Part shown: in pieces, positions 19,564 to 27,930 of the stretch | How positions within the stretch are numbered: the stretch's first letter is position 1 | How the letters are laid out: each line of letters begins with the position of its first letter | From: Marinactinospora thermotolerans DSM 45154 | GTDB lineage: Bacteria > Actinomycetota > Actinomycetes > Streptosporangiales > Streptosporangiaceae | DNA length: 64,000 nucleotides | Reading direction: 5' to 3' | Assembly (NCBI RefSeq): GCF_900167435.1 | Contig: NZ_FUWS01000005.1 | Span: 38,916 to 102,915, forward strand | The notes under the pieces: generated by a model | Told to the model about the DNA's origin: nothing | Databases searched by the model: none | Seen by the model: only the letters and a program-made list of their open reading frames with translations | Position numbers and translations under genes: made by a program

Positions 19564-19770
19564 CTACTGGATGGCGAACGCGAGAACGAAGCCGAGCAGG
19601 GCAAGGGCCTCGATCAGGGCGAAACCGATGTAGATGTTGGTCTGGAGGGGGCCACGGGCCTCGGGCTGGCGGGCGATGGCCTGCATGCCCATACCGAACA
19701 CGATGCCCACACCGATGCCGGCACCGATGACGCTGATGCCGTAACCGATGACGTTCAGGCTGCCTTCCAT
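19564..19770 (-). CDS. atpE: ATP synthase Fo subunit c
   Basis: A 68-residue proteolipid with two membrane helices. Helix 1 carries the glycine-rich stripe GAGIGVGIVFGMGMQ, the polar loop is ARQPEARG, and helix 2 holds the proton-carrying carboxylate Glu54 in FALIEALALLG. This is a proton-type ring subunit: no Na+-binding Gln/Ser set is evident. An AGGAG-like site precedes the ATG. It is the smallest gene of the operon and sits between atpB and atpF. Confidence 0.96.
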   Translation of the reverse strand: MEGSLNVIGYGISVIGAGIGVGIVFGMGMQAIARQPEARGPLQTNIYIGFALIEALALLGFVLAFAIQ

Positions 19771-19876
19771 TGTTTCTCCTTGAGAATCGTGGCCCGGGGG
19801 CCATCTGGGTCGTGCGCGACCCGGTCGGGCGCGCTGGGCGGTGGAAGTCGAAGAATCTCCGCAGAGACCTACCGGA

Positions 19877-20725
19877 TCAGTGGGCCTCTTGCGCCTGGCC
19901 GATGTACAGCGCCGCGAGGAGCGTGAACACGAAGGCCTGAAGGAACATGATCACCAGCTCGAAGGCGGTGAACACGATGAAGGCCAGCAGCGAGGCACCG
20001 GAGAACAGCACCGAGATGGTGCCGAACAGCGGGCCCGCGGCAGGGTTGAACATGTACCAGCCGGCGGCCGCGAAGGTCGCCAGCAGCAGGTGGCCGGCGA
20101 ACATGGTCGCGAACACACGGATGGCGTGGGTGGCCGGCCGGATCAGGAAGTTGGAGATGATCTCGATCGGCACGAGGATGGGCAGAATCCACCACGGTGC
20201 GCCCGAGGGGACCACGGCGCCCTTGAAGTACTTGGCGACCCCGCCCTGCGCCCGGATGCCCACCACGATGAAGGTGATGTAGACGATCGCGGCCAGACCC
20301 GCCGGGTAGGACAGGTTGCTCGTGACCGGAAGCTGCAGGAAGGGGATGAGCCCCATGACGTTCATCGCGAACACGAACAGGAAGAGCGACAGCAGCAGGG
20401 GCATGTACTTGTCGCCCTTGACCCCCATCATCGGCCGCGAGATCTGGTCGCGGACGAAGAGGAAGGTCAGTTCACCGATGCCCTGGGAGCGGCCGGGAAC
20501 CACCGACTGCCTGCGGGCCGTCCACCACAGGAACAGCGCCACCAAGGCCGTGGCCACCAGGAGGAGGACCACGTACTTGTTGAAGCCGCCGGTGTAGGGG
20601 AGGTTGTAGTCGGCCCACGGGGACGGGAAAAAGATCCCGACGGAGGGGGCCTCGAACCCGGGGCCTCCCGGTGTGAACAGACCACCACCGCCCTCGGCAG
20701 CGAGGTTGAGCGTGTCAGCACTCAC
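19877..20725 (-). CDS. atpB: ATP synthase Fo subunit a
   Basis: A 282-residue proton-channel subunit with five to six membrane helices. The essential arginine is in HAIRVFATMFAGHLL, and the neighbouring FAMNVMGLIPF and FELVIMFLQAFVFTLL helices are typical. An N-terminal extracellular stretch with Gly/Pro (GGGGLFTPGGPGFEAP) precedes the first helix. It follows the small atpZ-like gene after 162 bp and leads into atpE across a 106-bp gap. Confidence 0.95.
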   Translation of the reverse strand: MSADTLNLAAEGGGGLFTPGGPGFEAPSVGIFFPSPWADYNLPYTGGFNKYVVLLLVATALVALFLWWTARRQSVVPGRSQGIGELTFLFVRDQISRPMMGVKGDKYMPLLLSLFLFVFAMNVMGLIPFLQLPVTSNLSYPAGLAAIVYITFIVVGIRAQGGVAKYFKGAVVPSGAPWWILPILVPIEIISNFLIRPATHAIRVFATMFAGHLLLATFAAAGWYMFNPAAGPLFGTISVLFSGASLLAFIVFTAFELVIMFLQAFVFTLLAALYIGQAQEAH

Positions 20726-20887
20726 GGCGAACCCTTCCGTCGTGAATCAAGAGGATCTGGTCAGTTCTGAGCGGACCGGAAGCGACGGTCTGCGGAGATG
20801 TCTGCGGCGCGGCCGCGGAGTCGGTCGCCCCCTCGCCCGCACCGGTGAACCCCGGCCAGGCGCCGAGGCGGCTGAAGAGGGCCGGTC

Positions 20888-21133
20888 CTAGGACCGCGGG
20901 TGCAGTCGAAGGAAGACCATGTACAGGCCCAGGCCCATTCCGAGAAGGAGTCCGATGGGCAGGAAGAGCGCCTGGTGGTCCGTTAATCGGTCCAGCAGCC
21001 AGCCCGCACCGCCCCACACGATCATGCCCGACATGAGCAGGGAGACCACGTGCATGCCGTCGACCTTGGGCTCGTCGACGTTCTCGGGGGTCTGGTCGTG
21101 GCGCTTCCCCGGAGTCTCGCGCGGCCCGCTCAT
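20888..21133 (-). CDS. AtpZ-like small membrane protein of the atp operon
   Basis: An 81-residue protein with a charged N-terminus (MSGPRETPGKRHDQTPENVDEP) and two membrane helices, VVSLLMSGMIVWGGAGWLLDRL and FLPIGLLLGMGLGLYMVFLRL. The tandem helix pattern with GGAGWLLDRL matches AtpZ/'AtpI-1' proteins encoded at the head of atp operons, which are proposed to help assemble the c-ring or move Mg2+. I start at the ATG with GGAG upstream; a longer frame begins 42 bases earlier with no RBS and would overlap nothing. It lies between the atpI-like gene and atpB. Confidence 0.75.
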   Translation of the reverse strand: MSGPRETPGKRHDQTPENVDEPKVDGMHVVSLLMSGMIVWGGAGWLLDRLTDHQALFLPIGLLLGMGLGLYMVFLRLHPRS

Positions 21134-21190
21134 CTCGCTCCGATCGGCACGAGGGGGGCGCGGACCATCGCACATCGCGCGTCACGCGCA

Positions 21191-21640
21191 TCACGTGGTC
21201 TCATGCCCGGACTCCGCACCAGGGGAAACCGCGCTCGGGACGGGATCGACGTGCAGGCTCTTGGAGGTGGCGATGACACGCACGTGCCCGGCCAGCCAGG
21301 CGATCACGCCGAGCAGCGCGCCGGCCGCGAAGGCCGTGGTGTCCATCCAGGTCACCGAGTCGCTGCCGCGCAGCAGCACCAGCGCGACGGCCAGGACGAC
21401 CGCCTTGACGAGGAAGCCGCCCAACGTGGCCGGCATGAAAAGGTCAGGGTTGCGCTTGGTGATCTTGGCCACCACGAAACCACTGACCCCGAAGAAGGCG
21501 AGGACCAAGAGGAGTGCCACCACGGCGCCGATGGCGCCGGGCACGCCCGAGATCGCCGAGAACACGGCGGTACAGCCGGCTCCGACGATCAGAGTGGGAA
21601 TCGCGGCGCCGCGGAGAACCTTGGCGTCGTGTTCCTGCAT
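21191..21640 (-). CDS. atpI: AtpI-like ATP synthase assembly protein
   Basis: A 149-residue protein with four membrane helices (approximately 12-30, 36-58, 70-92, 100-120) and a short charged C-terminal tail. It is the first gene of the atp operon, in the position of the Streptomyces atpI gene, and has the family's four-helix architecture. AtpI assists assembly of the c-ring. Sequence in this family is poorly conserved, so the call rests on topology, size and position. A 232-bp gap upstream should contain the operon promoter. Confidence 0.75.
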   Translation of the reverse strand: MQEHDAKVLRGAAIPTLIVGAGCTAVFSAISGVPGAIGAVVALLLVLAFFGVSGFVVAKITKRNPDLFMPATLGGFLVKAVVLAVALVLLRGSDSVTWMDTTAFAAGALLGVIAWLAGHVRVIATSKSLHVDPVPSAVSPGAESGHETT

Positions 21641-21872
21641 GCGTGAACTCCGGTGGGGTCAAAAATGGGGTTGCCTGCTCGTGAAAGCTATCACAAGGTT
21701 TTCCGATGCCAGCACGGGGTATCCCGTAACGTCGTTTCACGGGAGGCCCCGGGGCGCGGCGCCCGACACGATGACCCCTGGCCAGCGCGTCCAAGGACTC
21801 CATGCCCTTGACATCTCACCCTCTCTTTTTACCCGTGCGTAGCACCTGTTCTGTACGAGTTTCCGGGCATGC

Positions 21873-23069
21873 TCATGAATTGTGATGTTCCGTGACCTCT
21901 GCATCCCCCTGCAAACGGGATTTTCGGCGCTGGAGCCGGGGCAACGTGATCAGTCCCACGGCGCAGATGGCCACCAGGGTGGTCACCGCAAGGACCATGG
22001 ACGGCTGGTCGAAGACCGACAGGGACACCGACGCGAAGGCGATGATGGCCGCCCACAGGTACATCAGCAGGACCGCCCGGGCGTGGGAGTGTCCCAGCTC
22101 AAGAAGCCGGTGATGCAGGTGCTTCTTGTCCGGGGCGAACGGCGACTTGCCGGCCAGGGTGCGGCGGACCACCGCCAGCACCAGGTCGGCCAGCGGCAGC
22201 GCCAGCACCAGCAGCGGGAGCAGGATCGGCAGGAAGACCACCAGGCCGCCGGCGTTGAACTCGCGGGAGGCGTTGACGTCGAACTGGCCGGTCACCGTGA
22301 TGGTGATGGAGGCCAGGAGCAGGCCGATGAGCATCGACCCGGTGTCGCCCATGAAGACCCGCGCCGGATTGAAGTTGTGCATCAGGAAACCGATGCACAC
22401 CCCCGCCAGGATGATCGCGATCATCGCGGGATAGGACTGGCGGTCGAACCCCTTGTCGACCGCGACGACGTAGTAGTAGGCGAAGAAGGCGAACGCCGAG
22501 ATGGCCACGATCCCGGCCGCCAGCCCGTCCAGGCCGTCGGCGAAGTTCACCGCGTTGATGGTGACCACGATCAGCAGCACCGACATGACCGCGCCCAGTT
22601 CCGGGCCGAGGATGAGGGTCGTGCCCGGCAACGGCAGCCACAGCAGCTGCACCCCCTGCCAGACCAGGATCCCCGCCGCCGCGATCTGACCGGCCAGCTT
22701 GCTGATGGGGTCCATCCCCCAGCGGTCGTCGATCACCCCGATGACGGTGATCAGCCCCCCCGCCATGAGCAGCCCACGCCAGGTGGGCCCGAGGAAGACC
22801 TCCTGGAGGTGCGGGAGCTGCGCCGAGATCAGCAGCGCCGCGGCGAACCCGCCGTACATCGCGATACCGCCCAGCCGTGGGATCGGTTCGGTGTGCACGT
22901 CGCGGTCGCGCACCGGGGGGACCGCCCCGAAGGTGATCGCGGCACGCCGGACGAAGGGGGTCAGCAGATAGGTGACCGCCACGGCGATGATGAACGTCAG
23001 CGCGTACTCACGCACGGCTTTTCCGAGAGCCTTCCATGCGCCCGGCACGCCGAATCGACGGCGTGACAC
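21873..23069 (-). CDS. wecA: WecA/TagO-type polyprenyl-phosphate GlcNAc-1-phosphate transferase
   Basis: A 398-residue enzyme with about 11 membrane helices. It moves GlcNAc-1-phosphate (or a related sugar) from UDP-sugar to decaprenyl phosphate, the first step of arabinogalactan, teichoic-acid or related glycopolymer synthesis. The family motifs are all present: VIDDRWG, NAVNFADGLDGLAAG, FNPARVFMGDTGS and the HLHHRLLELGHS loop. The GTG at 23069 has no clear RBS; an in-frame GTG at VREYALTF, preceded by GGAAAA, is an alternative. It lies between tsaC and the atp operon, the usual actinobacterial arrangement. Confidence 0.88.
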   Translation of the reverse strand: MSRRRFGVPGAWKALGKAVREYALTFIIAVAVTYLLTPFVRRAAITFGAVPPVRDRDVHTEPIPRLGGIAMYGGFAAALLISAQLPHLQEVFLGPTWRGLLMAGGLITVIGVIDDRWGMDPISKLAGQIAAAGILVWQGVQLLWLPLPGTTLILGPELGAVMSVLLIVVTINAVNFADGLDGLAAGIVAISAFAFFAYYYVVAVDKGFDRQSYPAMIAIILAGVCIGFLMHNFNPARVFMGDTGSMLIGLLLASITITVTGQFDVNASREFNAGGLVVFLPILLPLLVLALPLADLVLAVVRRTLAGKSPFAPDKKHLHHRLLELGHSHARAVLLMYLWAAIIAFASVSLSVFDQPSMVLAVTTLVAICAVGLITLPRLQRRKSRLQGDAEVTEHHNS

Positions 23070-23086
23070 GGGGTGGGTCTGAGGAT

Positions 23087-23114
23087 GCCCCCGACGCTAG
23101 CACTACTCGGGGGC
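23087..23114. terminator. Hairpin between tsaC and wecA
   Basis: Eight-bp perfect stem (GCCCCCGA and its complement) with a 12-base loop in the 89-bp gap between two minus-strand genes. It could terminate tsaC or lie in the wecA leader. Confidence 0.4.
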
Positions 23115-23158
23115 GCTTGCCCCGGCTTCTCCCGCATCGGGCGGGCGGCCGGATCTGT

Positions 23159-23941
23159 TCACTCCGCCTTGGGTTCGTGTCCTCCGGCTCCTCGGTCTTC
23201 GGTTCCCCGCGGGTCGGATTCCGTCGCCTTCTCCGCGGAGGCGGCCTCAGCGGCGCCCGGGTCGTGAACCTCGGGGTCGGGCTTGGCCGCGGGCGCGGTG
23301 GTGCCGATGACCGTACCGCAGACCGCGCGCAGGCGCTCGATCGGGATCGCGCCGTCGCGCAGGACCCGGGGCACCGCGTAGGTGAGGTCCACGATCGTGG
23401 AGGGGACGTCGTCCGCGCAGGGGCCGCCGTCGAGGTAGACCGCGACGCTGTCGCCGAGCTGGGCCCGGGCGTCGGCCGCGGTCGTCGCGGCCGGCCGGCC
23501 GGAGATGTTCGCGCTGCTGACCGCCATCGGGCCGACCTCCTTCAGCAGCTCCAGCGCCACCGGGTGCATCGGCATGCGCACCGCGACCGTCCCCTTGGTG
23601 TCACCGAGGTCCCACGACAGGCTCGGTGTCGCGGCGCAGACGATCGTCAGCGGTCCCGGCCAGAACTCCTCGATGAGGTCCTGGCCGTGGCTGCCCAGAT
23701 CGTCGATGAGGGCGTGGGCGGCCCGCACCGATCCGACCAGCACGGGCGGGGGCATGTCCCTGCCCCGTCCCTTCGCCTGGAGCAGGCGCGCGACGGCGGT
23801 GGGGCTGAACGCGTCGGCGCCGATGCCGTAGACCGTGTCCGTCGGTAGCACCACCAGCTCGCCCCTGCGCACGCTGGAGGCCGCGTCGGAGATCCCGCTC
23901 GCGCGTTCCTCGTCGCCGGAGCAGTCGTAACTGCGGCTCAT
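23159..23941 (-). CDS. tsaC: L-threonylcarbamoyladenylate synthase (TsaC/Sua5 family)
   Basis: Makes threonylcarbamoyl-AMP from threonine, bicarbonate and ATP for the t6A modification of ANN-decoding tRNAs. The YrdC core spans about residues 15-205: LVVLPTDTVYGIGADAF, the KGRGRDMPPPVLV basic loop, EFWPGPLTIV, VAVRMPMHPVAL and AVSSANISGRPA are all diagnostic. A low-complexity, Asp/Glu/Ala-rich tail of about 55 residues follows, instead of the Sua5 domain of the long form. It is 89 bp downstream of prmC, part of the rpmE-prfA-prmC-tsaC chain. Confidence 0.92.
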   Translation of the reverse strand: MSRSYDCSGDEERASGISDAASSVRRGELVVLPTDTVYGIGADAFSPTAVARLLQAKGRGRDMPPPVLVGSVRAAHALIDDLGSHGQDLIEEFWPGPLTIVCAATPSLSWDLGDTKGTVAVRMPMHPVALELLKEVGPMAVSSANISGRPAATTAADARAQLGDSVAVYLDGGPCADDVPSTIVDLTYAVPRVLRDGAIPIERLRAVCGTVIGTTAPAAKPDPEVHDPGAAEAASAEKATESDPRGTEDRGAGGHEPKAE

Positions 23942-24030
23942 GACCCGCCTTTCCGATTGTTCGCTCTTGACGTCGCTGCGACGCGCCGGCGGGGGCTCGG
24001 TCCCGGGGACCGCGGGTCTCCGCGGGCGCG

Positions 24031-24888
24031 TCAGTCGTCGGCCCGGCGCATCACGACGAAACGGTCGCGGTGCGCGAGGTCCTTGCAGTTGCGCACGTCG
24101 CGCCAGCCGAGTTCCTCGGGGAACAGTCGGGGAATGTCGATCCCCTGGCCGTCGCCGTGCTCGATGGCCATGGCCCCGCCGGGGCGCAGCAACCGTCGGC
24201 CGACCCGCTCCAGCTCGCGGATCATGTCCAGGCCGTCGGCCCCCGACCACAGTGCCGGGGCCGGGTCGTAGTTGCGCACCTCGGGCGGGATCTGTCCGGC
24301 CTCCCGCGTGGGCACGTAGGGGGGGTTGCTGATGAGCAGGTCGACCCGCCCGTCGAACTCGGGCAGCGCCGTTCGCATGTCCCCCTGGTGCGCGGTGACG
24401 CGATCGGCGTGCCCGCTGGAGTCGATGTTGCGCCGGGCCCAGGCGAGCGCCGCGGAGTCGATCTCGACGGCGTGGACGCGGGAGCGGGGCACCTCCTGCG
24501 CGATGGAGATCGCGATGGCGCCGGAGCCGGTGCCCAGGTCGACGACCAGCGGGTCGGCGACGTCCATCGCGCGCAGCGTGTCGATGGCCCAGCCGACCAT
24601 GATCTCGGTCTCGGGGCGCGGGACGAACACGCCGGGACCGACCTGGAGCTCCAGGTAGCGGAAGAACGCCCGTCCGGTGATGTGCTGCAACGGCTCCCGG
24701 GCGGCCCGCCGCGCGACACACTCCCAGTACAGGGCGTCGAAGTCGCCGTCGGGGACGTTGTGCAACTCTCCTCGACGAACACCGTGCACGAACGCCGCCA
24801 GCTCCTCGGCGTCGGTACGAGGCGAGGCGACACCGGCTTCGGCCAGCCGCAGCGTGGCCCGCGCGACTTCGTCGAGCAGGAAGTTCAT
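24031..24888 (-). CDS. prmC: Peptide chain release factor N5-glutamine methyltransferase
   Basis: A 285-residue SAM-dependent methyltransferase that modifies the Gln of the GGQ motif in release factors. The N-terminal helical domain (about 1-85, ending GRAFFRYLELQVGPGVFVPRPETE) leads to the SAM-binding DLGTGSG (117-123) and the catalytic NPPY (188-191). The ATG overlaps the prfA stop codon (TAATG), so the enzyme is translationally coupled to its own substrate. Normal length and all motifs are present. Confidence 0.95.
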   Translation of the reverse strand: MNFLLDEVARATLRLAEAGVASPRTDAEELAAFVHGVRRGELHNVPDGDFDALYWECVARRAAREPLQHITGRAFFRYLELQVGPGVFVPRPETEIMVGWAIDTLRAMDVADPLVVDLGTGSGAIAISIAQEVPRSRVHAVEIDSAALAWARRNIDSSGHADRVTAHQGDMRTALPEFDGRVDLLISNPPYVPTREAGQIPPEVRNYDPAPALWSGADGLDMIRELERVGRRLLRPGGAMAIEHGDGQGIDIPRLFPEELGWRDVRNCKDLAHRDRFVVMRRADD

Positions 24889-25952
24889 TACGACGCCTGT
24901 TCCAGCCTCTCCTTGGTGTCCGCGTCCATCAGGGCCTGGAGCACACCGCTCAGGTCGCCGTCGAGCACCTGGTCGAGGTTGTAGGCCTTGTAGCCGACCC
25001 GGTGGTCGGAGATGCGGTTCTCGGGGAAGTTGTAGGTGCGCACCCGCTCGGAGCGGTCGACCGTGCGGACCTGGCTCTTGCGCTCGGCCTGCGCCTCGGC
25101 GTCGGCGCTGGCCTGGGCTTCGGCGAGGAGCCGCGCCCGGAGCACGCGCATGGCCTGCTCCTTGTTCTGCAACTGGCTCTTCTCGTTCTGGCACGACACC
25201 ACGATGCCGGTGGGCAGGTGGGTGATGCGCACCGCGGAGTCGGTGGTGTTGACGCTCTGCCCGCCGGGGCCGGAGGAACGGTAGACGTCGATGCGCAGGT
25301 CGTTGTCGTGGATCTCGACCTCGACCTCCTCGGCCTCGGGGACCACGAGCACGCCCGCCGCCGAGGTGTGGATGCGGCCCTGCGACTCGGTGACCGGGAC
25401 CCGCTGCACGCGGTGGACCCCGCCCTCGAACTTCAGCTGGTTCCACACACCGCGGCCGGGCTCGGCACCGGCCTTGGCCTTGACCGCGATCGTGATGTCC
25501 TTGTAGCCACCCAGATCGGAGTGGGTGGCGTCGATGATCTCGGTCTTCCAGCCCTGCCGCTCGGAGTAGCGCAGGTACATCCGGACGAGGTCGCCGGCGA
25601 ACAAGGCGGACTCCTCACCGCCCTCGCCGGCCTTGACCTCAAGGATGACGTCCTTGTCGTCGTTGGGGTCGCGCGGGATGAGCAGCCGGCGCAGACGCTC
25701 GGTCAGCTCCTCCTTCTGGACGGCGAGCTGCTTGGCCTCCTCCGCGAAGGAGGGGTCCTCGGTCGCGAGCTCCTCGGCGGCCTCGATGTCGCTCTCGACC
25801 TGGAGGAGTTCACGGTAGGCCGTGATGATGGGGGTGAGCTCGGAGTAGCGTTTGCCCAGCCTGCGCGCCTGGGACTGATCAGCGTGCACGGCGGGATCCG
25901 CGAGCTGCTGTTCCAGCTCGTAGTACTCACCGAGAAGGTCGTCCAGCTTCAC
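24888..25952 (-). CDS. prfA: Peptide chain release factor 1
   Basis: A 354-residue RF1, releasing peptides at UAA and UAG. The stop-codon-reading tripeptide Pro-Val-Thr is at residues 186-188 and the GGQ catalytic motif at 230-232. I start at GTG 25952 ([16 protein letters not shown]), which is the family N-terminus with a GAAGAA site upstream; the frame is open further but upstream sequence is composition-biased. It is followed directly by prmC and preceded by rpmE with a strong terminator between. Confidence 0.95.
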   Translation of the reverse strand: MKLDDLLGEYYELEQQLADPAVHADQSQARRLGKRYSELTPIITAYRELLQVESDIEAAEELATEDPSFAEEAKQLAVQKEELTERLRRLLIPRDPNDDKDVILEVKAGEGGEESALFAGDLVRMYLRYSERQGWKTEIIDATHSDLGGYKDITIAVKAKAGAEPGRGVWNQLKFEGGVHRVQRVPVTESQGRIHTSAAGVLVVPEAEEVEVEIHDNDLRIDVYRSSGPGGQSVNTTDSAVRITHLPTGIVVSCQNEKSQLQNKEQAMRVLRARLLAEAQASADAEAQAERKSQVRTVDRSERVRTYNFPENRISDHRVGYKAYNLDQVLDGDLSGVLQALMDADTKERLEQAS

Positions 25953-26031
25953 TTCTTCGTCCCCATCGAAAGCGTGTGGTGTGGCCTGCGCCTGCCTGGG
26001 ACGGCACGCTGCCGTCCGTCGAACCCATCGC

Positions 26032-26075
26032 CGCGGCGCCGGGCCACGCGCGACCGCGCGTGGCCCGGCGCCGCG
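26032..26075 (-). terminator. Strong terminator after rpmE
   Basis: A 20-bp perfect GC-rich stem with loop GACC, ten bases beyond the rpmE stop codon. It is one of the longest perfect stems in the window and should separate rpmE from prfA. Confidence 0.75.
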
Positions 26076-26085
26076 AGGCTCGGCG

Positions 26086-26295
26086 CTACTTGCGCTTGCC
26101 GAAACGCTTCTCGAAGCGGGCGACCCGGCCACCGGTGTCCATGATCTTCTGCTTGCCCGTGTAGAACGGGTGGCAGGCGGAGCAGATGTCGGCACGGATG
26201 GTGCCGCTGGTGGCGGTGCTGCGGGTGGTGAACGTGTTACCGCAGGTGCAGGTCACCTGGGTGACGACGTACTCGGGGTGGATGTCGGCTTTCAC
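26086..26295 (-). CDS. rpmE: 50S ribosomal protein L31 (zinc-binding type)
   Basis: A 69-residue L31 beginning [10 protein letters not shown] from a GTG start, with GAGGAGAT upstream. It keeps all four zinc-ligand cysteines (Cys16, Cys18, Cys38, Cys41), so it is the 'C+' form that is normally replaced by a zinc-free paralogue when zinc is scarce. The tail FEKRFGKRK is typical. It sits between the serine hydrolase and prfA, as in Streptomyces. Confidence 0.95.
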   Translation of the reverse strand: MKADIHPEYVVTQVTCTCGNTFTTRSTATSGTIRADICSACHPFYTGKQKIMDTGGRVARFEKRFGKRK

Positions 26296-26389
26296 GTGGA
26301 TCTCCTCGCTAGGTGCGGTCGCCGGACGCATGTGCGCCGTGTGGCCGGGGGGCCGCTGCGGGCATGCGTGAACCGGTACCGCGGCGGTC

Positions 26390-26416
26390 GATATACCAGT
26401 TTGCCAGACCTTCAAA
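26390..26416 (-). promoter_or_regulatory. Putative rpmE promoter
   Basis: On the minus strand TATATC follows an extended-minus-10 TG (ACTGG then TATATC), with TTTGAA 15 bases upstream. The patch is AT-rich against its surroundings and lies about 100 bp before the rpmE start. Spacing is shorter than ideal. Confidence 0.35.
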
Positions 26417-26418
26417 CC

Positions 26419-27747
26419 TCAACTGTCCAGCTCGTATTCCCGGCGAGGCGGAGGAAGGTCGTAACCGCCCTCCGGCGAGGGCTCCGAGGGGCGCGGAACC
26501 GGGGTGGGCTCCGGGGACCGCCCACCGTCCGGGGGCGCGGTCGCGGACCGCTCCGACGGGCACAGCGCGGCCTCGATCAGCTTCCAGGCGGGCGGATCGG
26601 GATCCTCGGCGAACCGGGCCTGGAACAGGGTGACGTGGCGGTCCGCGGTGTGGACGGTCCACGTGCGGTACCCCGAGATGTTGCCCGAGTGCATCCACAC
26701 CCGCACCCCACAGGAGAGGGTCTGCCTGCGCGGGCCCAGCCCGTAGCCGACCCCCTGCTCGTCGGTCGCGCGGACCTTGAGCATCTCCGTCAGCATCCCC
26801 TCGTCGAGGACCTCCCCCTCGAACAGCGCCGTGTAGAAGCGGTTGACGTCGGTGACCGTGGAGACGATCTGCGCGGTTCCGTACCAGCGGCTGGGGTCGA
26901 ACTCGGTGATGCCGACCGGCTCGGGGGGCGCTCCCGGCGCGGGGCGGATCGCGAGATAGGCCCGCAGGACGGGCTCGGGCATCTCCGGCCCCTCGGGGAT
27001 CGAGGTCCCGGTGAGCCCCAGCGGTTCGATGATCCGCTCCCTCACCTCCTGCGCGTAGGGACGGCCGGTGACGCTCTCGATCACCAGCGCGGCCAGCACG
27101 TAGTTGATGTTGGAGTAGGCCACGTCGGTGCCCGGTTCGAACACCGGGCCCTGCTCCTCGGCGATCTCGACGAGCTCGGCGGGTTCCCAGCGGCGCAGCG
27201 GATCCTCGACGACGGGGGGCATGGCCCGGTTGTAGCTGAACAGGCCGCTGGTGTGGCTGAGCAGCATCTCCAGGGTGATCTGCGCGCCGCCGTCGACCAG
27301 GCCGGGCAGGTGCTGTTCGACGGTGTCGTCGAGTTCCGCCCGCCCCTCCCCGACGAGCTGGAGCAGGGTGGCGGCGACGAAGGGCTTGGACAGGCTGGCG
27401 ATGCGAAAGTGCGCGTCGGGATCGACGGGCGCACCCGTCGACCTGTCGGCGACCCCCGCCACCCCGGTCCAGGAGTCGGATCCGCCCTTCCCCGTCTCGA
27501 CGAGCTGGGCCACGGCACCGCTGGAGCCCTCTGTGACGACCTCGTCGAGCACGTGTTGCAGGTGGGCGCGCTCGTGCGAGGACAACCGGGGAGGCGCGGG
27601 GACCATCTGGGCCACGACACGGGTGGGGGCGCCGGCCGCGAACGGTGAACCGGGCCACACGACCGGCTGGAGCACCTGGACGAGAAGCAGTGCTCCCACA
27701 CCCGCCGCGCCCACCGTGGCCGGCGCGAGCCATCGTTTGCTGGTCAT
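26419..27747 (-). CDS. Secreted serine hydrolase (class C beta-lactamase / D-Ala-D-Ala carboxypeptidase family)
   Basis: A 442-residue exported hydrolase. From ATG 27747 there is one N-terminal hydrophobic segment (WLAPATVGAAGVGALLLVQVL), either a signal peptide or an anchor. The three active-site motifs are present: SLSK (Ser nucleophile and Lys) in RIASLSKPFVAA, YSN in DVAYSNINYVL, and HSG in WMHSGNISGYR. The C-terminal 50 residues are Pro/Ser/Arg-rich. The family includes R61-type DD-carboxypeptidases and esterases; the substrate cannot be told. It ends just upstream of the rpmE promoter. Confidence 0.85.
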   Translation of the reverse strand: MTSKRWLAPATVGAAGVGALLLVQVLQPVVWPGSPFAAGAPTRVVAQMVPAPPRLSSHERAHLQHVLDEVVTEGSSGAVAQLVETGKGGSDSWTGVAGVADRSTGAPVDPDAHFRIASLSKPFVAATLLQLVGEGRAELDDTVEQHLPGLVDGGAQITLEMLLSHTSGLFSYNRAMPPVVEDPLRRWEPAELVEIAEEQGPVFEPGTDVAYSNINYVLAALVIESVTGRPYAQEVRERIIEPLGLTGTSIPEGPEMPEPVLRAYLAIRPAPGAPPEPVGITEFDPSRWYGTAQIVSTVTDVNRFYTALFEGEVLDEGMLTEMLKVRATDEQGVGYGLGPRRQTLSCGVRVWMHSGNISGYRTWTVHTADRHVTLFQARFAEDPDPPAWKLIEAALCPSERSATAPPDGGRSPEPTPVPRPSEPSPEGGYDLPPPRREYELDS

Positions 27748-27930
27748 CGACTGGAATCCCACCACGGACGACCGTTTTTGGCGAACGGAACACGGGAATG
27801 ACTACTCGGATCAGCCCCCAGCGGCCTCTCCCGGCCACCTCCCCTCCCGCGGCCGGACGCCGGCGGCCCCGCGTGCCCCGCGCGTGGCCGATGAAGCGGC
27901 GGTCGGAGCCGTCCCTGTCCGGGCGCCGGC